Shown here one piece after another: positions 20,215 to 33,581 of a stretch of 64,000 nt of DNA. The position numbers and the translations under genes are program-made. Location of the stretch: contig JAWRYS010000710.1 in NCBI GenBank assembly GCA_034769895.1, forward strand, positions 1-64,000, in the 5' to 3' direction. This DNA is from Magicicada septendecula. Lineage: Eukaryota; Arthropoda; Insecta; Hemiptera; Cicadidae. The notes under the pieces are model-generated. The model ran no database searches and was not told where the DNA came from. It worked only from the letters and a program-made list of their open reading frames with translations. Numbering within the stretch: position 1 is the stretch's first letter; the number at the start of each line of letters is the position of its first letter.

Positions 20215-21718
20215 ATGGCACAATTTAATCCAGATTTACTATTAAAGGACGAGCTGTCTTATGAAGCTCTTTTACGTGGTCTACCCCACGCGAATGTAAC
20301 AGTCGCGGAATTGCGCAAGTCTATACGCGAAAGTGGATTTGATACACCCGCGCAGTTAAGCAACCTAAGCGGACTCGATTATGAGAGCGAGAGAGAAACT
20401 TGTAATGCCAAGTATAGTGAGTTGACTTTATTGTCCCAAACCCTCCAAGATGAGAAATCTCCTGCGGTAATATTGCGGACAACTCAAAGGATAGAACATT
20501 TAACCCGGCGAATGAAAAATTTGTTGAACTGGCCTAACCGTACGGAAATACCTCCTGAAGTCTAAAGTTTTGCAGATGAAGCTTTACGTCAATTACCCAC
20601 TATTATCAGGGAATTACGAAGAAAATCTGACTCGTTCCGAATGGATGAAATTGAGAAGTCCTTGAAGAAACTACACATCTCCCCAGTTCAATCCCCTACG
20701 TTAGAACACCCTCCACCCAACACGGATCGGGACTCACCCGCCGTATTGCAAATACAACCTACTCGAGAGCAATACCCAAATAAAGATTTAATTGCCCCGA
20801 CTATATTTGAAGCCCCTCCTCCCAGTGTTTTCCAGATTCGCCCCGCAATGTATGAATTGACAACCCCGAACGCATCATCTGGTCCTCCTAAAGCGATGCC
20901 ACACGTAAATTATAACGCAGACCTCTATGGAAAAATCACTCATCCCGTAGAAAAACTCTTAGCTGAAATTCCATACACTGATGGTTTAAATGTCACTAAA
21001 CTACTGAATTTCATCAAATATCTCCTGCAGATAAAGGATCTACAGCAGCTAAATGACTGGCAAATTTTGCAAGTCCTCCTACCGAAATGTAAACCCCCGT
21101 TAAAGAATCGTGTGCTAGAATCATTAAGCTCTACCCTTCCAGTAGAAGAACTGCATACCACAATAATAAAATATTTTATTCCCACCGGCATTTATGAAGA
21201 ACTTAAGAGAAAGACCGTACTATGAGTACAAGGAAATCACGAGAGATTGGCCCATTACATCTCAGACATCAGGGAGTCCTCTCGACTACTACAAGTAGAT
21301 TGGAATGAGAGACAGATGTCGACACCATTTTAGTAGGATTGTCTCCAGAAGAAAGATCTCGTTTAGCGTTAATAAATCGACCCAACACCTTTGCGGATCT
21401 AGGACAATGCAGTATCCACTCTTCGAATGTATGGTACTCAGATCAGAACAGACATGCGATGAAATCAACCGAAGCGAATAGAAATGAATTGCAAGCCCTA
21501 GTGCCCGATGTGACATACCAGCGTGAAAGGCGAGTATTCAATAGACCGCACAATTTGCACAGCCCTGGTAAATCAAATGAAACACAACCTAAACGGACGC
21601 AAGGTACCCTCCTCGTAATAAGAATATGTGTTATAACTGCGGTAAGTATGGACACATAAGTAGAAACTGTAACAACAAGCAATACGAACGTAAACACCCT
21701 AATCCAAAAAACATGTAA
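20215..21718 (+). pseudogene. gag: Gag (unit 3), multiply broken
   Basis: Four lesions. Gln117 is TAA at 20563-20565, private to this unit. Arg337 is TGA at 21223-21225, shared with units 5-8. One G is missing near 21318 (shared with 5 and 6) and one A near 21592 (shared with 5-8), which throws the zinc knuckle out of frame. Open pieces: 20215-20565, 20641-21225 and 21339-21659. Confidence 0.88.
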
Positions 21719-21770
21719 GGCAGGGAGACCCGAAATCCTGTGTCTTCCGCAGCAACTTGAGACCCAGTAA

Positions 21771-23120
21771 ACCCAAAGAAATGTACGACCATATAAAAAA
21801 AAAGGAAGGAAAAGAAACACTAGAGAAATAGATCCCTATGTTAGAAAGTTTATTGAAAAATGTAATGCGATAACTAAATGTGATTGGAATAAAAGTCGAT
21901 TGCCCTTAATACAAATTGACCTAGGTGTTACCTCCACCATCGCACTAATCGATTCTGGATCTACGGTCTGGATTTTGGTCTTAATCAGTCAAAAGTTAGC
22001 AGATAAATTATTCGAACACAATCTAGTGAAACGCAGTCAAGTTGTGAATATAAAATGTGCTACAGCCAATAAACAGAATATAGTGATAAAACTTAGCATC
22101 ACCATTAAAGTAAAAATCAAGAATATAACGTGGTTTTTTACAATGTTAGTATGTAATGATTTAGGACCCGACTTAATATTGGGAGCTGACTTCATAAGTA
22201 AAACGGGAATAATTCTTGACATCCACGAGCAGAAATATTATTTTAGATTCGACCGTACACGGAAGTATAATTTTGATTGTAAAACTGACGAACAAGAAAG
22301 TATTAGATCATCAACTGCACACATAGTACACCAAGAGTCTGAATTATCTCATCTAGGAAATAGAGATAGGCTGAGAATGCAGAAATTATTAAAAGAATTT
22401 TCCACTGTTCTTACACCTAAGCTAGGACTTACGAAGCTAATAGAATATAAGATCAATCTGAGCGATCACAAAGTAATACGCCTACCCCCATACAAGTTGT
22501 CGCCTCCCAAGATGGAAGTGATGAGGAACCATATCAACAAGTTGTTAGAACAAGGAGTCATTGAACCCTCTACGTCTCCGTATTCATCACCCTCCTTTTT
22601 AGTACCAAAAGGTCACGACAAATATAGACTAGTTGTGGACTACCGGCAATTAAACAAACGAATAGAATTTGAATCTATCCCCCTTCCAGACATTCATAGT
22701 GCTTTTCATTACTTCACAAAAGCGAAAGTCTTTACTGTAATGGATCTAAATCAAGCATTTCACCAAATACCCCTTTCGGAGGAATCCAAACGTCTAACCG
22801 CGTTTGCTGTTCCTTTCAACCTGTACCAATTTACTAGAGTACCCTTTGGAATATCTCAAGGAAGTTCCGTATGTAGTAGACTATTAGAAAGAATATTTCA
22901 TGATATTAAATTTAAATATGTGTATCACTACCTGGACGACTTCGTAATCTATAGCGAATCGATGGAACAACATCTTAAACATCTACGTGAAGTGTTATCT
23001 TGATTACAAAAAGCAGGATTAACAGTTAACCCCAAAAAGGTAAATTTTGCAGTCCCACAATTTTCATTTTTAGGTCACATCGTGAAAGCCAACGGAAAGG
23101 TAAGCATAGACCCCGAATGA
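21771..23120 (+). pseudogene. pol: Pol: protease and reverse transcriptase (unit 3)
   Basis: Protease and RT are continuous here because the codon that is TAA in units 1, 2 and 4 reads GAA. DSG, ILGAD and YLDD are present in one open frame (21900-23003). It ends early at TGA 23001-23003, where units 1, 2 and 7 have CGA, so the RT 3' part (23004-23120) is cut off. Confidence 0.85.
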
Positions 23121-23124
23121 ACCC

Positions 23125-23930
23125 GTGCAATCAGAGAATTTTTTACCCCCGCGAGATGCAAAAGGTATAGCCCAATTTTTGGGAATGGTAAATTATTTCC
23201 ACAAGTATATTCCCCATCTTGCCGAAATAGCAGCACCGCTGAATGCCTTAAGAAAGAAGGGAGCGAAATTTGAATGGACTGCACAACACCAAAATGCGTT
23301 CGAACAACTAAAAGAAAGCATCATATCTCCCCCAGTATTACAACTAGCCGATTTTACGAAACCGTTCGTAGTTCAGACTGACAGTTCAAGTGTAGCTTTA
23401 GGTGCAGTCATCTATCAGGAAATAGAAAACAGTAGACTACCGATTAGTTATGCTTCACGAACATTGAATGACCAAGAAAAAAATATTCCGCATATGAATT
23501 GGAATGTTTAGCCATTGTTTTTGCGTTTGAGAAGTTTAAACCCTTTCTAGAACATAAAGAATTCCTTTTGGAAACTGATAATCAAGCATTATCTTGGTTA
23601 CTGAATCACCCTAAACAGTTAGGACGTATTGGAAGATGGGTATTGAGGTTAAACTGTTACAACTTAAAAGTGCAGCATATTAAAGGTACACAAAACGTAG
23701 TCGCTGATACCCTGTCCCGTATGTTCCAGTCGCCCACTAATACTCCCGAAAACAAGGAGAGTCTGGAAACACCCATTGTTAACACCGTAATTACTGAATT
23801 CCCCCTTGCGTTTACCAACATTGCTCAATATCAACAAGACCCTCTTCTGAAACCGATTATAGAACAACTTGAGCAAGGAATTAAATCAGAGAAATATGTA
23901 TTAAGTAAAAGAATACTATTTCTTTTATGA
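23125..23930 (+). pseudogene. pol: Pol: RNase H (unit 3), frameshifted
   Basis: An A-run of seven instead of eight near 23476-23482 splits the domain into 23125-23511 and 23499-23930, with the break just before the YELE catalytic Glu. A private Phe-to-Leu change (NLKVQH) follows. The short run is shared with units 4 and 5. Confidence 0.85.
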
Positions 23931-23978
23931 ATTTGCTAAGTTTTATGAGTTAGCAAATTCATAAAAGAAATAGTAAGG

Positions 23979-25143
23979 ATGGCTGCTAATTTAAACAATA
24001 CGAAGAATAAAAGAATACTATGCCACAAAATAGGAAATGGAAAGGGATTAAGGATAATCGCCCCTGATGTAATTAAGCCCATGCTGATGGAGTACTTCCA
24101 TTCATCCACCATTGAAGACCATATGGGAATCAATAAAACAATACATCGCATTCGTAAGGAATATCATTGGAACAATATGAACAGCGAAATAGCTAGTTTC
24201 GTAAAAAAGTGTAATTTATGCGCGCTCAGTAAACTGGCAAGAAACAGTCAGGTAAGCCAATTAATTTCAGAAATCCCTACTACCCCTTTCTCTAAACTTT
24301 ATTTAGACTTTTCAGGTCCCTATCCACGATCTAAATCAGGTAATACTATGCTACTCATATGTGTAGATTCGTTCACCAAATTTGTTTGGATGTATCGCAT
24401 GCGGCGAGCGTTAGCGTCGACGACTGTAAAAATATTACAGGAGAGATTATTTAAAGATTATGGTACACCTGTACGTATAGTGTCAGATAGCGGACCCCAA
24501 TTTAAGGCGAAGGAATTTAAGAATATGTGTTTCAAGTTAGGAATAGACCATATTACCACGACGGAGTATCGACCGCAAGGCAATATTGCTGAAAGGTATC
24601 TGCGAAACCTCAAATCTGCATTAATCGCCTACCATGCGAACGATCATACGTCTTGGGACCAGAACCTATCCTGGATACAATACGCCTTTAATTCAGCTTA
24701 TCACGAAGGACATAAGTCTACACCATTTGAGTTACTGTATAAATACAAACCAAACCACCCCTTGTCCACAAAATGGAAAATACATGACTTGCTACCTCCG
24801 CAAATAATGGATAAGCAGATTAAACAAATCTGGAATAAAGCTCGCGCAAATTTATAGAGCGAACTTAGAGAAATCCCGAAAATACCACGAGAGAAATATT
24901 CATAACAATAACAATTTAGTTAGGTACCAAGTCGGTGACTTAGTAACGTACAAGACACACCCGACTAGTAGTGCAATTGATAAGACCACCTCTAAACTAT
25001 CATACCGATGGTGTGGTCCTTACCAAATCCAGAAGTACTTAACCCCAGTTACCGTAGCCCTGTACGAACCTGCGACTCGAGAATATGTACGAAGAACACA
25101 TATTTCGCAGATAAAATTGTATAAAAAGGAAAAGAGGAAATAG
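23979..25143 (+). pseudogene. pol: Pol: integrase (unit 3), interrupted
   Basis: Same lesion as units 1 and 2 (TAG at 24855-24857) and the same DSG variant; protein identical to unit 1 up to the stop. Confidence 0.85.
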
Positions 25144-26769
25144 CATCGCCAAAAATAAAAAAGGTAATACTAGGTAGACAAGTTATCCTGTACCTCAGTA
25201 ACCATGCTAAGTGTTAATCGTAGAATTGGGAATGAGGCCTGATCAACCTTAGATCCTGTTCAGCAAAAGATGAGCAAAATGAGTAGTCAGCTGACCACTA
25301 AATGAGAAATTATTTAGAAAGTAACTCTATGAAGAGAGTAACCAAAACCCAAAGAAAGAAAAAACCGGTAGTAGATTTAAGTAATAGAAATAAGAAGAAG
25401 TTTTGTGTTTTAAAATGTAGTCATTAAGTGTGAATTTTATAAAAAAAAAAAGGTAGTTTGTAAGAATATATATATGTATATTGTTTTATACTCAAAAGAA
25501 ATAAATGTGTATAACACATGCCAATAACTAGGTGAAAGAAAAAGGAAAAGAAGGAGAGAAATTCCACACAGTAACGGCAAGCATACTCCCAGTACCCCAC
25601 TTTCGAATTTTCCTTATTAAAATTCCCCCATGTCGATTTTAAGCGGCGGAGTATGACGATTTAAATGGTAAATAAATAAAAAAAAAATTAATAATAAAAA
25701 TATTAAAAAAACCGAAAGTAAGTAAGTACTTTAAATCGCACGATTAAACCAAATACCCCTGAACTAACTCATAATAGTAATGAAAATTAAATTAAGAAAA
25801 TCTAACTAAATAAGTAATTAAAATCTGAATGTAAAAGTTAAGTATAATACAGTTAACCCTTTAGTAAATTTATCATGCGCTGACCTGCCTATCCCGGACA
25901 TAACGTGCATACCGAACCGGCAGTAAATTAGAAATACCTGTAAATCGTAATGTAAATAATTAATAATTTAAAGTCACAAGTAGTAGTTATAATATTCCCT
26001 GTAAACAAGATAAGTCTAGATAGTTTATTTTGTCATACTATAAGAATGTATTATTAATAAAGAGTTGGAACTATATTATGGCGGAGTACTCACTCCGCGT
26101 CGTTGCAATCTACCTGTTGTAACAATGCAAGAGTAACGATGCGGTTTTCAGACTGTAAACACCTCCAAGCGAGGGCTCTTCATAAAATGTTTTGTTATTC
26201 TTTTGATTTTTAATTGAGTGTTAGCTTCCACTAAAAGCGTGGAGAGCTAGTTATATATTGAAGATGTAGTGAGGAATTTGTTAGAAAGTGTGATAATGTA
26301 AAAAGAACTCGTATATAAGGAGATGTCTCAAGTTAATTAAAAAACGAACTCTCGAATATTGTTCGAGTAATGTAATTCAGATATTAATGTAAAAAGAAGA
26401 TGCAAACTCCAGTACTATGGTGCCAGTAAATATGTGACGTGCACAACTGCAGATAGGGATGACTACCACCTAAACAACACTTACCATAACCGCCGAGGAT
26501 CAGCACGACTTCACGCAGCATAACATCCATCTCCTCGTTAATACACCCAGAGGACTTTCACCGGAAACACTACCCAGATGACTACCCCGACTAACAGAGT
26601 ACCGAAGATTCACACCCCAGGACACGGACAGCAAAAGCGTATCTAAGAGGTGACTCGGTAGCTCGTCTACCGAGAATTATGTACATTTAAAATATAAGTT
26701 TTCAAACATGCCAAAGACTTTTAAAAAGACAATAATCATCTCTAAGCATTAAGTTTTAGAAAAATGCAA

Positions 26770-27163
26770 ATGGCATTTGCCACACACATACACACAGAAA
26801 ACCACAGTTACACCAACATAGACACTCATCTTGAAATTTTACATTACATACCCAAAGGTCGAAAACTCAACACAACTGAACAATACGAAATATATAAACA
26901 CCACACAACACAACCAAACAACATACTCAACGATCAATTACAATATAAATCACATACACTTTTTGACACAATTATACAGAAAACAAACAGTAAGTTGAAT
27001 CCCCGCGCCAATCCCCTTCCTCCACACACCACCCCCACTACACCTTCCACACAACCGTTACAAAATGCTGGCAGTCTGTATCAAAGCTGAAGAAGGCGGA
27101 TACGTAAGCCGAAACGCGTCCAATAAAATCAGTAAGTTTTCACATGAAAAAGTTCATTTTTAG
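26770..27163 (+). pseudogene. Penelope-like fragment, unit 4
   Basis: Unchanged copy, frame 26764-27090, ribozyme-like motif at 27076-27132. Confidence 0.65.
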
Positions 27164-28650
27164 TTAAGGTTTAGAAAAATGTAACCAGTAATTTCTAAAA
27201 TCATACGTTGTAACATTACTCTTGAGATATAAGTTTTAATCCCTTAACTAAATAATACCATTCTTCAAATGGTGTTCATGTAACAATGCAACCTTCTTGA
27301 TAAGTAAAGTAAATACCAGACGTCTTTACTAGATTTAAAGACACTCGGATCCGAGATAAAATACATGATCTGTTTGATCGTTTGTTTGACAGAAAACCCC
27401 TTTTAACTATTTCAGTATGAGAAAATTTTTATGTAATTGCATCTATATATATCATTTGTTAATAAAGAGATGTCATCTTGTTACATATTGAAGTGAGTGC
27501 ATAAATCAGTTAAATTACCTTCCCTTGTGTCCTACAATTAGAGTAATTATTATTGTTCTAAGTGTTGTGTTGATTTTCAGTTTGTTACAACGTAGGCAGC
27601 CTGTATAGTTGGCTAGCGTCAATTATTACGGGTTCCCTGGATTTATAACGTAGCCCGGAACGTTATAAAGTTGCGCAACTCTGCTTTGTACAAAAGAATT
27701 GATCGTGTACAGAGTGTCACATATAGAATTGCGGCACTCTGCTTTCGTGTGAAATAATTGTTACGTAGTAAAAGAAAAATAGATAACTCTCTGCTGATCT
27801 ATGCACTCAGTTAATGTATTTCATGTCACCCCAAAAAGGGTAAGTTGCAAAAAAAAAATAGCGACAGTATTAATTTACCATTGTGAATTTATTTGTGTAA
27901 AATTACGCACGAACTTGTGTATAATTTATTTAACATACGCAAAATAATACAAACTATCACTGTATTACACCAATGCAAGTACCTACATGAATTTTAGTGC
28001 TTGTCAAACTGTTCAGTCTTTAACAGGTTTATATTGCGACAATTCAAGACTTGTAGTTTCCTGAATATGCCTGCATAGAATGTAAGTTGTATGTCTGTTG
28101 TCACGGTGAAACATATAAACTATTGACTAAATTAGACCAGGTTAATTACGTGTAAATAAATTCGTAAGTTTAATTTTGTTACTAGAGAGATGTAAAAAAA
28201 AAAAGTTAGATAGAATTACAAAAATTAAAATTAGAACGTAAGACAATTAATAACTAAACTCAGCTTATTACGGGCTGTAACTTGTGTAAAACGTGTATCA
28301 TTGCCTCGCACTCACCCCCGTGTTGGAGCCAGTTGAAACCAGTCAATAAAGATAGCCGTCAGCTATTGTTGTATACAACAATAACATCCCTCACCCCAAG
28401 TGTATTTCTCGCGTTCCCACGCATACAACAAGTATGCCATTGTTTACAAAGAAAACTAGTCTGACCTACATTCCAGCGAACAGCTGATCGTTGACAATAC
28501 ACTGACGTCTGTGTGGAATTTTTGTCTTTCTCTGAAAAGAGAGGTTATTCTCTTACGAACAATGCAAATGCTTTAACCATGAATTAAATTGTCTATGTAA
28601 TAAGTGTCTAGTGTAGTAAAATAAATTTTAGTATTAGATATAAGGTAAAA

Positions 28651-30156
28651 ATGGCACAATTTAATCCAGATTTACTATTAAAGGACGAGCTGTCTTATGA
28701 AGCTCTTTTACGTGGTCTACCCCACGCGAATGTAACAGTCGCGGAATTGCGCAAGTCTATACGCGAAAGTGGATTTGATACACCCGCGCAGTTAAGCAAC
28801 CTAAGCGGACTCGATTATGAGAGCGAGAGAGAAACTTGTAATGCCAAGTATAGTGAGTTGACTTTATTGTCCCAAACCCTCGAAGACGAGAAATCTCCTG
28901 CGGTAATATTGCGGACAACTCAAAGGATAGAACATTTAACCCGGCGAATGAAAAATTTGTTGAACTGGCCTAACCTTACGGAAATACCTCCTGAAGTCCA
29001 AAGTTTTGCAGATGAAGCTTTACGTCAATTACCCACTATTATCAGGGAATTACGAAGAAAATCTGACTCGTTCCGAATGGATGAAATTGAGAAGTCCTTG
29101 AAGAAACTACACATCTCCCCAGTTCAATCCCCTACGTTAGAACACCCTCCACCCAACACGGATCGGGACTCACCCGCCGTATTGCAAATACAACCTACTC
29201 GAGAGCAATACCCAAATAAAGATTTAATTGCCCCGACTATATTTGAAGCCCCTCCTCCCAGTGTTTTCCAGATTCGCCCCGCAATGTACGAATTGACAAC
29301 CCCGAACGCATCATCTGGTCCTCCTAAAGCGATGCCACACGTAAATTATAACGCAGACCTCTATGGAAAAATCACTCATCCCGTAGAAAAACTCTTAGCT
29401 GAAATTCCATACACTGATGGTTTAAATGTCACTAAACTACTGAATTTCATCAAATATCTCCTGCAGATAAAGGATCTACAGCAGCTAAATGACTGGCAAA
29501 TTTTGCAAGTCCTCCTACCGAAATGTAAACCCCCGTTAAAGAATCGTGTGCTAGAATCATTAAGCTCTACCCTTCCAGTAGAAGAACTGCATACCACAAT
29601 AATAAAATATTTTATTCCCACCGGCATTTATGAAGAACTTAAGAGAAAGACCGTACTACGAGTACAAGGAAATCATGAGAGATTGGCCCATTACATCTCA
29701 GACATCAGGGAGTCCTCTCGACTACTACAAGTAGATTGGAATGAGAGACAGATGGTCGACACCATTTTAGTAGGATTGTCTCCAGAAGAAAGATCTCGTT
29801 TAGCGTTAATAAATCGACCCAACACCTTTGCGGATCTAGAACAATGCAGTATCCACTCTTCGAATGTATGGTACTCAGATCAGAACAGACAAGCGATGAA
29901 ATCAACCGAAGCGAATAGAAATGAATTGCAAGCCCTAGTGCCCGATGTGACAACCCAGCGTGAAAGGCGAGTATTCAATAGACCGCACAATTTGCACAGC
30001 CCTGGTAAATCAAATGAAACACAACCTAAAACGGAAGCAAGGTACCCTCCTCGTAATAAGAATATGTGTTATAACTGCGGTAAGTATGGACACATAAGTA
30101 GAAACTGTAACAACAAGCAATACGAACGTAAACACCCTAATCCAAAAAACATGTAA
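28651..30156 (+). CDS. gag: Gag polyprotein (unit 4), intact
   Basis: 501 residues, identical to unit 1 including Glu78 and Leu109, although unit 4 sits between the broken gags of units 3 and 5. This is the clearest sign that a stretch was copied from, or exchanged with, a unit-1-like copy. The knuckle is intact. Confidence 0.9.
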   Translation: MAQFNPDLLLKDELSYEALLRGLPHANVTVAELRKSIRESGFDTPAQLSNLSGLDYESERETCNAKYSELTLLSQTLEDEKSPAVILRTTQRIEHLTRRMKNLLNWPNLTEIPPEVQSFADEALRQLPTIIRELRRKSDSFRMDEIEKSLKKLHISPVQSPTLEHPPPNTDRDSPAVLQIQPTREQYPNKDLIAPTIFEAPPPSVFQIRPAMYELTTPNASSGPPKAMPHVNYNADLYGKITHPVEKLLAEIPYTDGLNVTKLLNFIKYLLQIKDLQQLNDWQILQVLLPKCKPPLKNRVLESLSSTLPVEELHTTIIKYFIPTGIYEELKRKTVLRVQGNHERLAHYISDIRESSRLLQVDWNERQMVDTILVGLSPEERSRLALINRPNTFADLEQCSIHSSNVWYSDQNRQAMKSTEANRNELQALVPDVTTQRERRVFNRPHNLHSPGKSNETQPKTEARYPPRNKNMCYNCGKYGHISRNCNNKQYERKHPNPKNM

Positions 30157-30208
30157 GGCAGGGAGACCCGAAATCCTGTGTCTTCCGCAGCAACTTGAGA
30201 TCCGGTAA

Positions 30209-30730
30209 ACCCAAAGAAATGTACGACCATATAAAAAAAAAGGAAGGAAAAGAAACACTAGAGAAATAGATCCCTATGTTAGAAAGTTTATTGAAAAATG
30301 TAACGCGATAACTAAATGTGATTGGAATAAAAGTCTATTGCCCTTAATACAAATTGACCTAGGTGTTACCTCCACCATCGCATTAATCGATTCTGGATCT
30401 ACGGTCTGGATTTTGGTCTTAATCAGTCAAAAGTTAGCAGATAAATTATTCGAACACAACCTAGTGAAACGCAGTCAAGTTGTGAATATAAAATGTGCTA
30501 CAGCCAATAAACAGAATATAGTGATAAAACTTAGCATCACCATTAAAGTAAAAATCAAGAATATAACGTGGTTTTTTACAATGTTAGTATGTAATGATTT
30601 AGGACCCGACTTAATATTGGGAGCTGACTTCATAAGTAAAACGGGAATAATTCTTGACATCCACGAGCAGAAATATTATTTTAGATTCGACCGTACACGG
30701 AAGTATAATTTTGATTGTAAAACTGACTAA
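30209..30730 (+). pseudogene. pol: Pol: protease (unit 4)
   Basis: Unit-1-type protease with the TAA at 30728-30730. DSG and ILGAD are present. Confidence 0.8.
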
Positions 30731-31558
30731 CAAGAAAGTATTAGATCATCAACTGCACACATAGTACACCAAGAGTCTGAATTATCTCATCTAGGAAATA
30801 GAGATAGGCTGAGAATGCAGAAATTATTAAAAGAATTTTCCACTGTTCTTACACCTAAGCTAGGACTTACGAAGCTAATAGAATATAAGATCAATCTGAG
30901 CGATCACAAAGTAATACGCCTACCCCCATACAAGTTGTCGCCTCCCAAGATGGAAGTGATGAGGAACCATATCAACAAGTTGTTAGAACAAGGAGTCATT
31001 GAACCCTCTACGTCTCCGTATTCATCACCCTCCTTTTTAGTACCAAAAGGTCACGACAAATATAGACTAGTTGTGGACTACCGGCAATTAAACAAACGAA
31101 TAGAATTTGAATCAATCCCCCTTCCAGACATTCATAGTGCTTTTCATTACTTCACAAAAGCGAAAGTCTTTACTGTAATGGATCTAAATCAAGCATTTCA
31201 CCAAATACCCCTTTCAGAGGAATCCAAACGTCTAACCACGTTTGCTGTTCCTTTCAACCTGTACCAATTTACTAGAGTACCCTTTGGAATATCTCAAGGA
31301 AGTTCCGTATGTAGTAGACTATTAGAAAGAATATTTCATGATATTAAATTTAAATATGTGTATCACTACCTGGACGACTTCGTAATCTATAGCGAATCGA
31401 TGGAACAACATCTTAAACATCTACGTGAAGTGTTATCTTGATTACAAAAAGCAGGATTAACAGTTAACCCCAAAAAGGTAAATTTTGCAGTCCCACAATT
31501 TTCATTTTTAGGTCACATCGTGAAAGCCAACGGAAAGGTAAGCATAGACCCCGAATGA
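30731..31558 (+). pseudogene. pol: Pol: reverse transcriptase (unit 4), mosaic
   Basis: The 5' half matches units 1 and 2 (ATC AAT, TTCAGAGG, ACCACG variants) apart from one C that gives Pro in SPYSS. The 3' half matches units 3 and 5 (CTGGACGAC, then TGA at 31439-31441). YLDD is present. The switch falls between about 31240 and 31375. Confidence 0.85.
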
Positions 31559-31562
31559 ACCC

Positions 31563-32368
31563 GTGCAATCAGAGAATTTTTTACCCCCGCGAGATGCAAA
31601 AGGTATAGCCCAATTTTTGGGAATGGTAAATTATTTCCACAAGTATATTCCCCATCTTGCCGAAATAGCAGCACCGCTGAATGCCTTAAGAAAGAAGGGA
31701 GCGAAATTTGAATGGACTGCACAACACCAAAATGCGTTCGAACAACTAAAAGAAAGCATCATATCTCCCCCAGTATTACAACTAGCCGATTTTACGAAAC
31801 CGTTCGTAGTTCAGACTGACAGTTCAAGTGTAGCTTTAGGTGCAGTCATCTATCAGGAAATAGAAAACAGTAGACTACCGATTAGTTATGCTTCACGAAC
31901 ATTGAATGACCAAGAAAAAAATATTCCGCATATGAATTGGAATGTTTAGCCATTGTTTTTGCGTTTGAGAAGTTTAAACCCTTTCTAGAACATAAAGAAT
32001 TCCTTTTGGAAACTGATAATCAAGCATTATCTTGGTTACTGAATCACCCTAAACAGTTAGGACGTATTGGAAGATGGGTATTGAGGTTAAACTGTTACAA
32101 CTTCAAAGTGCAGCATATTAAAGGTACACAAAACGTAGTCGCTGATACCCTGTCCCGTATGTTCCAGTCGCCCACTAATACTCCCGAAAACAAGGAGAGT
32201 CTGGAAACACCCATTGTTAACACCGTAATTACTGAATTCCCCCTTGCGTTTACCAACATTGCTCAATATCAACAAGACCCTCTTCTGAAACCGATTATAG
32301 AACAACTTGAGCAAGGAATTAAATCAGAGAAATATGTATTAAGTAAAAGAATACTATTTCTTTTATGA
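31563..32368 (+). pseudogene. pol: Pol: RNase H (unit 4), frameshifted
   Basis: Seven-A run as in units 3 and 5, giving open pieces 31563-31949 and 31937-32368. Carries Glu4, Pro70 and Ile100 of the right-hand units. Confidence 0.85.
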
Positions 32369-32416
32369 ATTTGCTAAGTTTTATGAGTTAGCAAATTCAT
32401 AAAAGAAATAGTAAGG

Positions 32417-33581
32417 ATGGCTGCTAATTTAAACAATACGAAGAATAAAAGAATACTATGCCACAAAATAGGAAATGGAAAGGGATTAAGGATAATCGCC
32501 CCTGATGTAATTAAGCCCATGCTGATGGAGTACTTCCATTCATCCACCATTGAAGACCATATGGGAATCAATAAAACAATACATCGCATTCGTAAGGAAT
32601 ATCATTGGAACAATATGAACAGCGAAATAGCTAGTTTCGTAAAAAAGTGTAATTTATGCGCGCTCAGTAAACTGGCAAGAAACAGTCAGGTAAGCCAATT
32701 AATTTCAGAAATCCCTACTACCCCTTTCTCTAAACTTTATTTAGACTTTTCAGGTCCCTATCCACGATCTAAATCAGGTAATACTATGCTACTCATATGT
32801 GTAGATTCGTTCACCAAATTTGTTTGGATGTATCGCATGCGGCGAGCGTTAGCGTCGACGACTGTAAAAATATTACAGGAGAGATTATTTAAAGATTATG
32901 GTACACCTGTACGTATAGTGTCAGATAGCGGACCCCAATTTAAGGCGAAGGAATTTAAGAATATGTGTTTCAAGTTAGGAATAGACCATATTACCACGAC
33001 GGAGTATCGACCGCAAGGCAATATTGCTGAAAGGTATCTGCGAAACCTCAAATCTGCATTAATCGCCTACCATGCGAACGATCATACGTCTTGGGACCAG
33101 AACCTATCCTGGATACAATACGCCTTTAATTCAGCTTATCACGAAGGACATAAGTCTACACCATTTGAGTTACTGTATAAATACAAACCAAACCACCCCT
33201 TGTCCACAAAATGGAAAATACATGACTTGCTACCTCCGCAAATAATGGATAAGCAGATTAAACAAATCTGGAATAAAGCTCGCGCAAATTTATAGAGCGA
33301 ACTTAGAGAAATCCCGAAAATACCACGAGAGAAATATTCATAACAATAACAATTTAGTTAGGTACCAAGTCGGTGACTTAGTAACGTACAAGACACACCC
33401 GACTAGTAGTGTAATTGATAAGACCACCTCTAAACTATCATACCGATGGTGTGGTCCTTACCAAATCCAGAAGTACTTAACCCCAGTTACCGTAGCCCTG
33501 TACGAACCTGCGACTCGAGAATATGTACGAAGAACACATATTTCGCAGATAAAATTGTATAAAAAGGAAAAGAGGAAATAG
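32417..33581 (+). pseudogene. pol: Pol: integrase (unit 4), interrupted
   Basis: TAG at 33293-33295 from the shared T insertion. In the tail, GCA is GTA near 33411, shared only with unit 5. Confidence 0.85.

Larger units (their letters stand above)
16876..25311 (+). mobile_element. Tandem unit 3
   Basis: Third complete unit, 8436 bp, and the most damaged. Gag has two nonsense codons and two one-base deletions, RT has a TGA, RNase H lacks one A in an A-run, and integrase has the T insertion. Noncoding stretches 16708-18333 and 18728-20214 repeat the unit 1 layout, with the inverted-end segment at 18768-19158. Confidence 0.93.
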
